From JBGPHT01 sp041484525 (lineage in GTDB: Bacteria; Acidobacteriota; Terriglobia; Bryobacterales; Bryobacteraceae), in the NCBI GenBank assembly GCA_041484525.1, contig JBGPHT010000016.1, positions 1 through 64,000 of the forward strand: a stretch of 64,000 nt of DNA, read 5' to 3'. Below the pieces are notes generated by a model, which worked only from the letters and a program-made list of their open reading frames with translations, searched no databases and was not told the origin of the DNA. This document shows, piece after piece, positions 57,223 through 64,000 of the stretch. Position numbers and translations under genes: made by a program. Numbering within the stretch: position 1 is the first letter of the stretch; each line of letters opens with the position of its first letter.

Positions 57223-59985
57223 ATGCTGGACCGGATCTCTGTGCATGGCGCGCGCCAGCACAACCTGAAAAATATCGATGTCGAGATACCGCGTAACACG
57301 CTTACGGTGATCACCGGGCTGAGCGGGTCGGGGAAATCCTCGCTCGCCTTCGACACGATTTATGCCGAGGGGCAGCGCCGTTACGTGGAGACGCTCTCTA
57401 CTTACGCGCGGCAGTTTCTGGACCAGATGGAACGCCCCGACGTGGATTCGATCGACGGCCTGAGCCCGGCGATTTCGATCGAGCAGAAGACGACCAGCCG
57501 GAGCCCACGCTCCACCGTCGGAACCATCACCGAGATTTACGACTACCTGCGCGTCCTGTACTCGGCCATCGGGACGCCGCACTGCCCGATCTGCGGCAAC
57601 GAAATCTCGCGCCAGACCACCGAGCAGATCCTGCAGCACGTGCTGGCGCTGAAGCCCGAGGACCGCATCATGGTGATGGCGCCCATCGTCCGCGGGCGCA
57701 AGGGCGAATTCAAGAAGGACCTGGAAAAGTTGGCGCGGCAGGGCTTCCTGCGAGCCCGGATCGACGGTACGCTGCGGTCGCTCGACGAGGACATCCCGCT
57801 CGACAAACGGCGCAACCATACGGTTGAAGTCGTCGTCGATCGGCTGCTGGTGAAGCCGGGGATCGAGAAGCGCCTCGAGGCGTCGATCGATATCGCCACC
57901 AAACTCGCCAACGGGCTGGTGTTGATCGTGGTGGTGAACGGCGAGGAGCGGCTCTATTCGCAGAAGCTGGCGTGCATCGAATGCGGCACCAGCGTACCGC
58001 AGCTCGAACCGCGATCATTCTCGTTCAACAGCCCGTACGGGGCGTGCGAGGAGTGCCACGGGATCGGGAACAAGTGGGCGTTCGATCCGGTGAAGATCGT
58101 GGTGGAGCCTTCGAAGCCGCTGCTGGATGGCGGTCTGGCTCCGGCGATGTCCGGGTGGAGCGTGCAGCACGCTGTGACGGCGTACGCCAAGAAAAACCGC
58201 ATCAACCTCAAGAAGCCGTATGAGGACCTGCCGAAGAAAGCGCACGCGCTTCTGATGGATGGCGACAAGGGCTTCGACGGCATCCTGGCGATTCTCAACC
58301 AGCTCTACGAAGAGGCCGGCGATAACTACAAGGAGTGGATGACGGACTACATGTCGCCGGTGGATTGTCCCGCGTGCCACGGCAGGCGGCTGCGTCCTTC
58401 CAGCCTCTCGGTGCGGGTGAAGAAATTCTCGATTGCGGAATTCACGTCGCTGCCGCTGGCGCGCGCCCTGGTGACGGTGCGCAACTGGGAGTTCGGCGAA
58501 CGGGAGCAGCAGATTGCGGGGCGAGTGGTCGAGGAGATCAGGCGGCGTCTCGAGTTTCTCTCGGCGGTGGGGCTCGACTACCTCAGCCTGGACCGTTCGG
58601 CGGCCACTCTGTCTGGCGGCGAAGCGCAGCGCATTCGCCTGGCGACGCAGATCGGGTCGAAGCTGCGCGGCGTGCTGTACGTGCTGGACGAGCCCTCGAT
58701 CGGGTTGCATCCGCGCGACAACGGCCGCCTGCTGGAGACGCTGGCCGCCCTTCGAGACCTGGGCAACACGGTGCTGGTGGTGGAGCACGACGCCGAAACC
58801 ATCGAACGCGCGGATTACGTAATCGACCTGGGACCGGGCGCCGGCCGGCTGGGCGGCGAACTGGTGGCGGCGGGCGAGCCCGGAGAGATCGCGCGCAATC
58901 CGGCATCGCTCACCGGGCAGTATCTTTCGGGGGCGCTCGAAATCCCGGTGCCGCGCGAGCGGCGCGCGCCCAACGGGAAGAAGCTGGTGATTCGCGGCGC
59001 GCGCGAGCATAACCTGAAAGACATCGACGTGGAAGTGCCGCTCGGGGTGCTGACGGTAGTGACGGGCGTTTCGGGCAGCGGCAAGTCGACGCTGGTGAAC
59101 GAGATTCTGTACCGGTCGCTGGCGCGCGAAATCTACGGTTCGCACGAGGAGCCGGGCGCGCACGAATCCATCGAGGGTATCGAGAATCTGGACAAGGTGA
59201 TTCGCATCGACCAGGCGCCCATCGGCCGCACGCCGCGGTCGAACCCTGCCACTTATACGGGCTTGTTTACGCTCATCCGCGACCTCTACGCCATGCTGCC
59301 CGAATCGCGCGAGCGCGGTTACAAGCCGGGACGGTTCAGCTTCAACGTCAAGGGCGGGCGGTGCGAGGCGTGCCAGGGGGACGGGCTGAAGCGCATCGAG
59401 ATGAACTTTCTGCCCGACGTATACGTAACGTGTGACGTGTGCCGCAGCCGGCGCTACAATCGCGAGACGTTGCAGGTGAAGTTCAAAGGCCGGTCGATCG
59501 CCGATATGCTGGACGCGACCGTGGAAGAAGCTCTGCCCCTGATGGAAAACCTGCCGCAGATTCGCGCCAAATTGCAGACGCTTTCCGACGTGGGGCTCGG
59601 CTACGTGCACCTGGGGCAATCGTCCACCACGCTTTCGGGAGGCGAGGCGCAGCGCATCAAACTGGCGAAGGAGCTAAGCAAACGGCAGACCGGCCGCACC
59701 TTCTACCTGCTCGACGAGCCCACCACGGGACTGCACTTCGACGACGTTCGCAAACTGCTCGACGTGCTGCAGCGACTCGTCGGTTTGGGGAACACGGTGG
59801 TGGTGATCGAGCACAATGTGGATGTGATGAAAACCGCCGACTGGATCATCGACCTGGGCCCGGATGGCGGCGAATACGGCGGCAAGGTAGTGGTCTGCGG
59901 CACGCCCGAACAGGTGGCCCGCTCGAAAAAGAGCTACACCGCCGAAGCGCTGCGCAAGGTGCTCGGCAAGGTAAGGGCGGCATGA
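57223..59985 (+). CDS. uvrA: UvrA, excinuclease ABC subunit A
   Basis: 920 residues. Two ABC ATPase halves: Walker A GLSGSGKSS (about 31) and GVSGSGKST (about 625); signature 'TLSGGEAQRI' twice; zinc-binding cysteines 'CIECGTSVPQ...CEECHG' and 'CEACQGDG...CDVCRS'; 'YVLDEPSIGLHPRDN' and 'YLLDEPTTGLHFDD'. It recognises helix-distorting DNA damage with UvrB in nucleotide excision repair. No SOS-like box is obvious upstream. Stop overlaps the next gene by 4 bases. Confidence 0.97.
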   Translation: MLDRISVHGARQHNLKNIDVEIPRNTLTVITGLSGSGKSSLAFDTIYAEGQRRYVETLSTYARQFLDQMERPDVDSIDGLSPAISIEQKTTSRSPRSTVGTITEIYDYLRVLYSAIGTPHCPICGNEISRQTTEQILQHVLALKPEDRIMVMAPIVRGRKGEFKKDLEKLARQGFLRARIDGTLRSLDEDIPLDKRRNHTVEVVVDRLLVKPGIEKRLEASIDIATKLANGLVLIVVVNGEERLYSQKLACIECGTSVPQLEPRSFSFNSPYGACEECHGIGNKWAFDPVKIVVEPSKPLLDGGLAPAMSGWSVQHAVTAYAKKNRINLKKPYEDLPKKAHALLMDGDKGFDGILAILNQLYEEAGDNYKEWMTDYMSPVDCPACHGRRLRPSSLSVRVKKFSIAEFTSLPLARALVTVRNWEFGEREQQIAGRVVEEIRRRLEFLSAVGLDYLSLDRSAATLSGGEAQRIRLATQIGSKLRGVLYVLDEPSIGLHPRDNGRLLETLAALRDLGNTVLVVEHDAETIERADYVIDLGPGAGRLGGELVAAGEPGEIARNPASLTGQYLSGALEIPVPRERRAPNGKKLVIRGAREHNLKDIDVEVPLGVLTVVTGVSGSGKSTLVNEILYRSLAREIYGSHEEPGAHESIEGIENLDKVIRIDQAPIGRTPRSNPATYTGLFTLIRDLYAMLPESRERGYKPGRFSFNVKGGRCEACQGDGLKRIEMNFLPDVYVTCDVCRSRRYNRETLQVKFKGRSIADMLDATVEEALPLMENLPQIRAKLQTLSDVGLGYVHLGQSSTTLSGGEAQRIKLAKELSKRQTGRTFYLLDEPTTGLHFDDVRKLLDVLQRLVGLGNTVVVIEHNVDVMKTADWIIDLGPDGGEYGGKVVVCGTPEQVARSKKSYTAEALRKVLGKVRAA

Positions 59986-60941
59986 GCAAGTACGCAAAGC
60001 GGCCGCTGGATTTCGCGAATCTGAAGACCGTCAGCCTGACGGAGCGCGGCGGGAAGGTGAAGACCGCCGATTTCGCGTCTGCGTATCAGAAGGGTTCGGG
60101 CGTGGCGGGATGGCTCGATTCACTGCCTCGCATCCTGGCGGGCGAGAGTTTCCGCGCCGTGGTGGATGCTATTGCCCTCGCGCGGAAAAGGCAGCGGGCG
60201 ATCCTGTGGGGGCTGGGCGGGCACACAATCAAGTGCGGTCTGGCGCCAGTCTTGATCGACCTGATGCGCCGCGGCTACGCCACCGGGTTCGCGCTGAACG
60301 GCTCGGCGGCGATCCACGATTTCGAGATTGCGCTGGCCGGCCACACCAGCGAGGACGTCGAGGCCGTGCTGCCGGACGGCCGTTTCGGTGCCGCCGAGGA
60401 GACCGGCCGCGAGATGAATCGCGCCATCGCGGCGGGCGATCGCGAAGGGCTCGGCATGGGTGAGGCGCTGGGCCGGTGGCTGGAATTGACGGCCGCGCCG
60501 GAGCACGCCGCATCGAGTCTGGTGCTGGCGGCCTATCGGAACGGAACGCCTGTGACGGTGCACGTGGCCATCGGGACCGACACCCCGCACACGCATCCGG
60601 CCGCGGATGGAGCGGCGATCGGCAGCGCGTCGCACCGCGATTTCCGCCTGTTCTGCGCGTATGTGACGGACCTGAACGATGGCGGCGTTTATCTCAACGT
60701 GGGGTCGGCCGTGGTGATGCCGGAAGTATTTCTCAAGGCGGTTTCGGCGGCACGCAATCTGGGCCATCCGCTGGCCGGTTTCACCACGGCAAATTTCGAT
60801 TTCCTCCAGCACTACCGGCCACGCGTCAACGTGGTGGAGAGGCCGCACGCACAATCGGGCGGCGCGGGCTACGCCATTACCGGCCACCACGAAATCATGA
60901 TTCCGCTGCTGGCAGCGGCGCTCATCGAGAAGGATGCATGA
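59982..60941 (+). CDS. Deoxyhypusine-synthase-like family protein
   Basis: 319 residues from ATG 59982 (ATGA overlap with uvrA). Characteristic blocks are 'ILWGLGGHTIKCGLAPVLIDLMRRGYATGFALNGSAAIHDFEIALAGHTSEDVE', 'FGAAEETGREMN', 'VTVHVAIGTDTPHTHP', 'GGVYLNVGSAVVMPEVFLKAVS' and 'GYAITGHHEIMIPLL'. The pattern 'NG...IHD.E.A..G.TSEDV' is that of deoxyhypusine synthase and homospermidine-synthase-like bacterial relatives, which use NAD and spermidine or putrescine. As bacteria lack eIF5A, the substrate must be different. I see no hint why it follows uvrA. Family call from memory. Confidence 0.5.
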   Translation: MSKYAKRPLDFANLKTVSLTERGGKVKTADFASAYQKGSGVAGWLDSLPRILAGESFRAVVDAIALARKRQRAILWGLGGHTIKCGLAPVLIDLMRRGYATGFALNGSAAIHDFEIALAGHTSEDVEAVLPDGRFGAAEETGREMNRAIAAGDREGLGMGEALGRWLELTAAPEHAASSLVLAAYRNGTPVTVHVAIGTDTPHTHPAADGAAIGSASHRDFRLFCAYVTDLNDGGVYLNVGSAVVMPEVFLKAVSAARNLGHPLAGFTTANFDFLQHYRPRVNVVERPHAQSGGAGYAITGHHEIMIPLLAAALIEKDA

Positions 60942-62062
60942 TGGACGAGCAGCCATCGCCGGCAGAGCCCAAACTCCCATCGCCATCTGCGCGCGAGCAG
61001 CCATCGCCGGCAGCGTCCGAACTGCTCCCGCCTCCGCCGCCCGAGCAGCCTCCGGCGGCAGTGTCCAAACTCCCATCGCCATCTGCACCTGAGCAGCCAC
61101 CGGCGGCAGTGTCCGAACTGCTCCCGCCTCCGCCGCCCGAGCAACCACTGCCGGCAGAGCCCAAACTCCCATCGCCATCTGCGCGCGAGCAGCCATCGCC
61201 AGCTGCGCCTGAGCTGCTCCCGCCTCCGCCGCCCGAGCAACCACTGCCGGCAGAGCCCAAACTCCCATCGCCATCTGCGCGCGAGCAGCCATCGCCAGCT
61301 GCGCCTGAGCTGCTATCGCCGGACGCGCCCGAACTGCTCCCTCCTCCGCCCCTCGATCCATTTCCATTTTGGGGCTATTCGGATCTCGGACTCTTTATCG
61401 GGCTGGCGCTGGTGTACATGTTGGCAGTGCCGACGCTGTTGAAAACCGTGATGCTGGTGTTTCACTGGCAGGCCTCGACGAAGTTGGCCGAGCTGCTGCC
61501 GGCGCAGTTACTGATATACGCGCTGCTGTTCGGTTCCCTGGCTCTGATGTTCCGGCTGCTGTACGATCGCCCGTTCTGGCGCTCGTTGGGATGGACCCCG
61601 ATGCGTCTGCCGCCTCCGCTCGTTATGGGGAGCGGAATGGGCACCTTGTTTGCGGTCATGCTGCTGGCCGTGCTCATTCGCGTGCCGAACGAGAGCAACC
61701 CCATGACGGATCTCCTGCAAAACCGAATGTCGATCCTGCTGATCGGTCTGTTCGGAGTAACGCTCGGCCCGCTCAGCGAGGAATTGGCGTTCCGCGGTTT
61801 CCTGCAGCCGCTGCTGGTGCGCAGCCTGGGCGCTGTGCCCGGTGTGGTGCTGGCGGCGCTGGTTTTCGGATTGCTGCACTTCCAGGAATACGGGAACTCA
61901 TGGAAGCACGTCGTGATGATCGCGACGGCCGGCGCAGGTTTCGGCTGGATGCGCCAGGCAACCGGCTCGACCAAGGCGGCGACCCTCATGCATGCAACTT
62001 ACAACGGAGTACAATTCGTGGCGCTGCTGGCATTGGGCGGCAAAGGCGTCCCACATAGCTGA
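60938..62062 (+). CDS. CPBP-family intramembrane glutamic protease with proline-rich repetitive N-terminus
   Basis: 374 residues from ATG 60938 (MMDEQPSP), overlapping the preceding stop by 4 bases. The first about 130 residues are alternating 16-residue units of the forms EQPxPAEPKLPSPSAR and EQPSPAAPELLPPPPP. After 'LDPFPFWGYSDLGLFIGLALVYML' come about seven membrane helices. The Abi/CPBP motifs are intact: 'LSEELAFRGFLQPLL' (EExxxR), 'LLHFQEYG' and 'LMHATYNG'. Such proteins are intramembrane proteases related to Rce1; some process prenylated proteins or peptides. The repetitive cytoplasmic tail may reach partners or the cell wall. Confidence 0.85.
   Translation: MMDEQPSPAEPKLPSPSAREQPSPAASELLPPPPPEQPPAAVSKLPSPSAPEQPPAAVSELLPPPPPEQPLPAEPKLPSPSAREQPSPAAPELLPPPPPEQPLPAEPKLPSPSAREQPSPAAPELLSPDAPELLPPPPLDPFPFWGYSDLGLFIGLALVYMLAVPTLLKTVMLVFHWQASTKLAELLPAQLLIYALLFGSLALMFRLLYDRPFWRSLGWTPMRLPPPLVMGSGMGTLFAVMLLAVLIRVPNESNPMTDLLQNRMSILLIGLFGVTLGPLSEELAFRGFLQPLLVRSLGAVPGVVLAALVFGLLHFQEYGNSWKHVVMIATAGAGFGWMRQATGSTKAATLMHATYNGVQFVALLALGGKGVPHS
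60953..61325 (+). repeat. Tandem repeats (48-bp units, 96-bp higher-order) in the CPBP gene
   Basis: The 48-bp units alternate as two types, giving a 96-bp dimer. The copies beginning at 61139 and 61235 are identical for about 80 bp, which shows recent duplication. In-frame unit number can vary by recombination or slippage without breaking the gene. Confidence 0.85.
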
Positions 62063-62067
62063 ATCGC

Positions 62068-63096
62068 ATGGTAGAGACAATCGAATGGAAGAACGGCACC
62101 GTCGTGATGATCGACCAGACGCGCCTGCCGATCGAAGAGAAATACGTGACGTGCCGGACCTATCAGGAGGTCGCGGCGGCCATCAAGGACATGATCATCC
62201 GCGGCGCGCCGGCGATCGGCGTCGCGGCGGCCATGGGGGTTGCGCTCGGCGTGGTGCATGCGGACGCGCAGGACCTCGATGGCCAGATGGAAACCATCTG
62301 TGACACCCTTGCCCGGACGCGCCCGACGGCGGTCAACCTCTTCTGGGCGATCGACCGCATGAAGCGGCTCTACGGCTCGCTGCGCGGGCAGCCCCTCGAG
62401 GAAATTCGCCGGCGGCTGGTCGAGGAAGCGCTGCTGATACGGGAGGAAGATATCGCGATCTGCCGCGCCATCGGGCGGAACGGCGCCGCGCTCGTGCCCG
62501 ACAACCGGACCGTGCTCACGCACTGCAACGCTGGTGCGCTGGCTACCGCGGGCTACGGCACTGCGCTCGGAGTGATTCGGGCGGCTATCGAATCCGGGAA
62601 AAAGGTGGACGTTTTCGCCGATGAAACTCGGCCATTTCTGCAGGGCGCACGGCTGACCGTTTGGGAATTGCAGCAGGATTCCATACCGACCACTCTGATC
62701 ACCGACAACATGGCCGGCCATTTCATGAAGGCGGGCAGGATTGGCTGCGTGGTGGTAGGCGCGGACCGCATCGCCGCCAACGGCGACGTGGCGAACAAGG
62801 TGGGGACATACTCCGTAGCGGTGCTGGCGAAGGAGAACAACGTGCCGTTCTTCGTGGCCGCACCCATCTCCACGCTCGATCTGACGCTGGACTCGGGAGA
62901 CCGGATCCCCATCGAGCAGCGCGCGGCGTCCGAGGTAACGCACTTCTTCGGGCATGCGGTGGCGCCGGCCGGAACGGTGGTGGAGAACCCCGCGTTCGAT
63001 GTGACGCCGGCCAGATACGTGACGGCGATCATCACGGAGAAGGGGGTCGCGCGGGCGCCCTACGAGGAGTCTCTGAGGAAGTTGACAGCATGCTAA
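62068..63096 (+). CDS. mtnA: MtnA, S-methyl-5-thioribose-1-phosphate isomerase
   Basis: 342 residues, usual length. 'DQTRLPIEEKYVTCRTYQEVAAAIKDMIIRGAPAIGVAAAMGV', the catalytic Cys in 'LTHCNAGALATAGYGTALG' (about 152), and the catalytic Asp in 'VVVGADRIAANGDVANKVGTY' are all present, as in MtnA rather than eIF2B subunits. It converts methylthioribose-1-phosphate to the ribulose form in methionine salvage. Other mtn genes are not in the window. Confidence 0.95.
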   Translation: MVETIEWKNGTVVMIDQTRLPIEEKYVTCRTYQEVAAAIKDMIIRGAPAIGVAAAMGVALGVVHADAQDLDGQMETICDTLARTRPTAVNLFWAIDRMKRLYGSLRGQPLEEIRRRLVEEALLIREEDIAICRAIGRNGAALVPDNRTVLTHCNAGALATAGYGTALGVIRAAIESGKKVDVFADETRPFLQGARLTVWELQQDSIPTTLITDNMAGHFMKAGRIGCVVVGADRIAANGDVANKVGTYSVAVLAKENNVPFFVAAPISTLDLTLDSGDRIPIEQRAASEVTHFFGHAVAPAGTVVENPAFDVTPARYVTAIITEKGVARAPYEESLRKLTAC

Positions 63097-63107
63097 CTTG
63101 GAACGTG

Positions 63108-63629
63108 ATGCGGAAAATACTGTGCACTCTGATCTGTGCGGCGACTCTGGTGACGGCCCAGGGCCCTCGCCGCGCGCCTGGTTTTGCCCTGCCCGACGCC
63201 AAGGGCGACATTAAAGACCTCTACGACTACCGCGGCAAGATCGTCGTCCTGGAGTTCATGCAGACCACCTGTCCGCATTGCGCGACTTTCGTGGCGAAGC
63301 TGAAAGACATCCAGCAGAAGTATGGCGACAAGCTGCAGATCCTATCGGTGGTCTTTCCGCCGGACGACCAGAATGCGGTCAAACAGTACATCGCGGGTCA
63401 CGGGATCACCTACCCGGTCATGTTCGATTGCGGCCAGATGGGTTACTCCTACATTCGCAAGCAGACCGTAGATTTTCCGCATGTGTTCCTGATCGACCGC
63501 AACGGGACGATCCGCAACGACTGGGTGCAGACGCCCACCACGATGGACATTTTCGAGGGCAATGGCCTGGCCGCCGAAATCGACCGGATGCTGGCGAGTG
63601 CGCCGCCGCCCGCTCCCAAGAAGCCTTGA
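63108..63629 (+). CDS. Exported thioredoxin-fold (TlpA/AhpC-type redoxin) protein
   Basis: 173 residues from ATG 63108 (MRKILCTLICAATLVTAQ signal peptide); ATG 63090, overlapping the mtnA stop, would add six residues. The redoxin core 'GFALPDAKGDIKDLYDYRGKIVVLEFMQTTCPHC' has the active-site CPHC (about 60-63), and 'HVFLIDRNGTIRND' follows. Probable periplasmic thiol-disulfide oxidoreductase. The C-terminus is a Pro/Ala/Lys tail. It converges on selB with 2 bases between. Confidence 0.85.
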   Translation: MRKILCTLICAATLVTAQGPRRAPGFALPDAKGDIKDLYDYRGKIVVLEFMQTTCPHCATFVAKLKDIQQKYGDKLQILSVVFPPDDQNAVKQYIAGHGITYPVMFDCGQMGYSYIRKQTVDFPHVFLIDRNGTIRNDWVQTPTTMDIFEGNGLAAEIDRMLASAPPPAPKKP

Positions 63630-63631
63630 CC

Positions 63632-64000
63632 CTAAAGCACCAGCCGCTCGTCGCCGACACGGCGCGTGACGTGCTCGCGGTCCAGGTACTCCAGCAGCGG
63701 GATGGCGTATTTGCGGGAGATGCCCGTCCACTCCTTAAACGTACCGACGTTGAAGCGCGCCGCCTTGCGCGCGGCCAGCATTTCGCGCAAGCTTTCGATG
63801 GCGTTACGGTGAAACACGAGGTCCTCGCTAATCCGCACCAGGCGCTTTTCGCGGAGTAGGATTTCGAGCAGGGTGCGGGCGCGGGCCGGCTCGACCGCCG
63901 ATTTCGCCAGCACCTCGGCGATGGCGGGCGTCGTCAGCCCCGCGCGTTCGAAGGCGTTTTCGATGGACGCCCGCGCCTCCTCCTCATCCGCCTTCAGCAC
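63632..64000 (-). CDS. selB: SelB, selenocysteine-specific elongation factor (C-terminal part, runs off right edge)
   Basis: The frame is open to the window end, so the GTPase domains lie outside. The 122 visible residues contain winged-helix segments; the last, 'FNVGTFKEWTGISRKYAIPLLEYLDREHVTRRVGDERLVL', is the typical end of SelB, which binds the SECIS RNA hairpin and delivers Sec-tRNA to UGA codons. The preceding 'LLREKRLVRISEDLVFHRNAIESLREML' fits an earlier winged helix. It implies selenoprotein synthesis in this organism; other sel genes are not visible. Confidence 0.88.
   Translation of the reverse strand: MLKADEEEARASIENAFERAGLTTPAIAEVLAKSAVEPARARTLLEILLREKRLVRISEDLVFHRNAIESLREMLAARKAARFNVGTFKEWTGISRKYAIPLLEYLDREHVTRRVGDERLVL

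Noticed and set aside
60953..61325. Repeats in the CPBP gene as a CRISPR array
   Set aside because: Units are contiguous, in frame and without spacers; they encode proline-rich peptide repeats.

Overview
The window looks like chromosomal DNA of a high-GC Gram-negative acidobacterium, probably a relative of Solibacter/Bryobacter. This rests on several protein types that are common there: a PSD1/DUF1549/DUF1553 protein paired with a DUF1501 protein, a secreted VWFA-related protein, a secreted caspase-like protein, a PEP-CTERM protein, and a flagellum with P- and L-ring genes (so two membranes). The lineage is inferred from gene content only; there is no rRNA in the window.

Layout. 1-2.8 kb: accessory island next to tRNA-Cys, with a tyrosine recombinase, small helix-turn-helix genes (one apparently frameshifted), a small membrane protein, the start of a DUF6788-type gene and a MITE-like palindrome. 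2.9-5.1 kb: comF-like gene, HNH endonuclease, small secreted protein, and a decayed fragment of a chemotaxis receptor. 5.3-8.8 kb: NtrY/NtrX-type two-component pair. 8.8-12.5 kb: divergent caspase-like and Tat-exported proteins. 12.5-21.9 kb: leftward run of mostly exported proteins (anion transporter, DUF1501, PSD1, a tandem paralogue pair, S15-type hydrolase, ComEA-like HhH protein). 22-25.5 kb: exported unknown, long-chain acyl-CoA ligase, small conserved protein.

25.6-52.4 kb: a large flagellar locus. Leftward: flgF-flgG-flgA-flgH-flgI-flgJ. Rightward: flaG-fliS, then fliK-flgD-flgE-fliN-fliO-fliP-fliQ-fliR-flhB-flhA-flhF-fliA-fliN-like-DUF2802-like. A second block has a sigma-54 activator facing away from flgM-flgN-flgK-flgL. 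Sigma-28 promoter motifs can be read directly upstream of the sigma-54 activator, flgM and fliK, which together with fliA and flgM implies a local FliA/FlgM circuit. Missing here, and so presumably elsewhere, are fliE-J, fliM, flgB/C, fliC/D, mot and flhG. Between the two flagellar blocks sit a MoxR AAA+ ATPase overlapping a 611-residue protein of unknown function, and two frameshifted exported-protein genes.

52.4-64 kb: YgiB/YgiC-like pair, VWFA protein, RluD-type pseudouridine synthase, SDR, zinc-ribbon protein, then a rightward run uvrA, deoxyhypusine-synthase-like gene, CPBP protease with a repetitive proline-rich N-terminus, mtnA and a thioredoxin-fold protein, ending with the C-terminal part of selB.

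The best candidate for something undescribed is the MoxR plus 611-residue gene pair at 43.8-46.5 kb.
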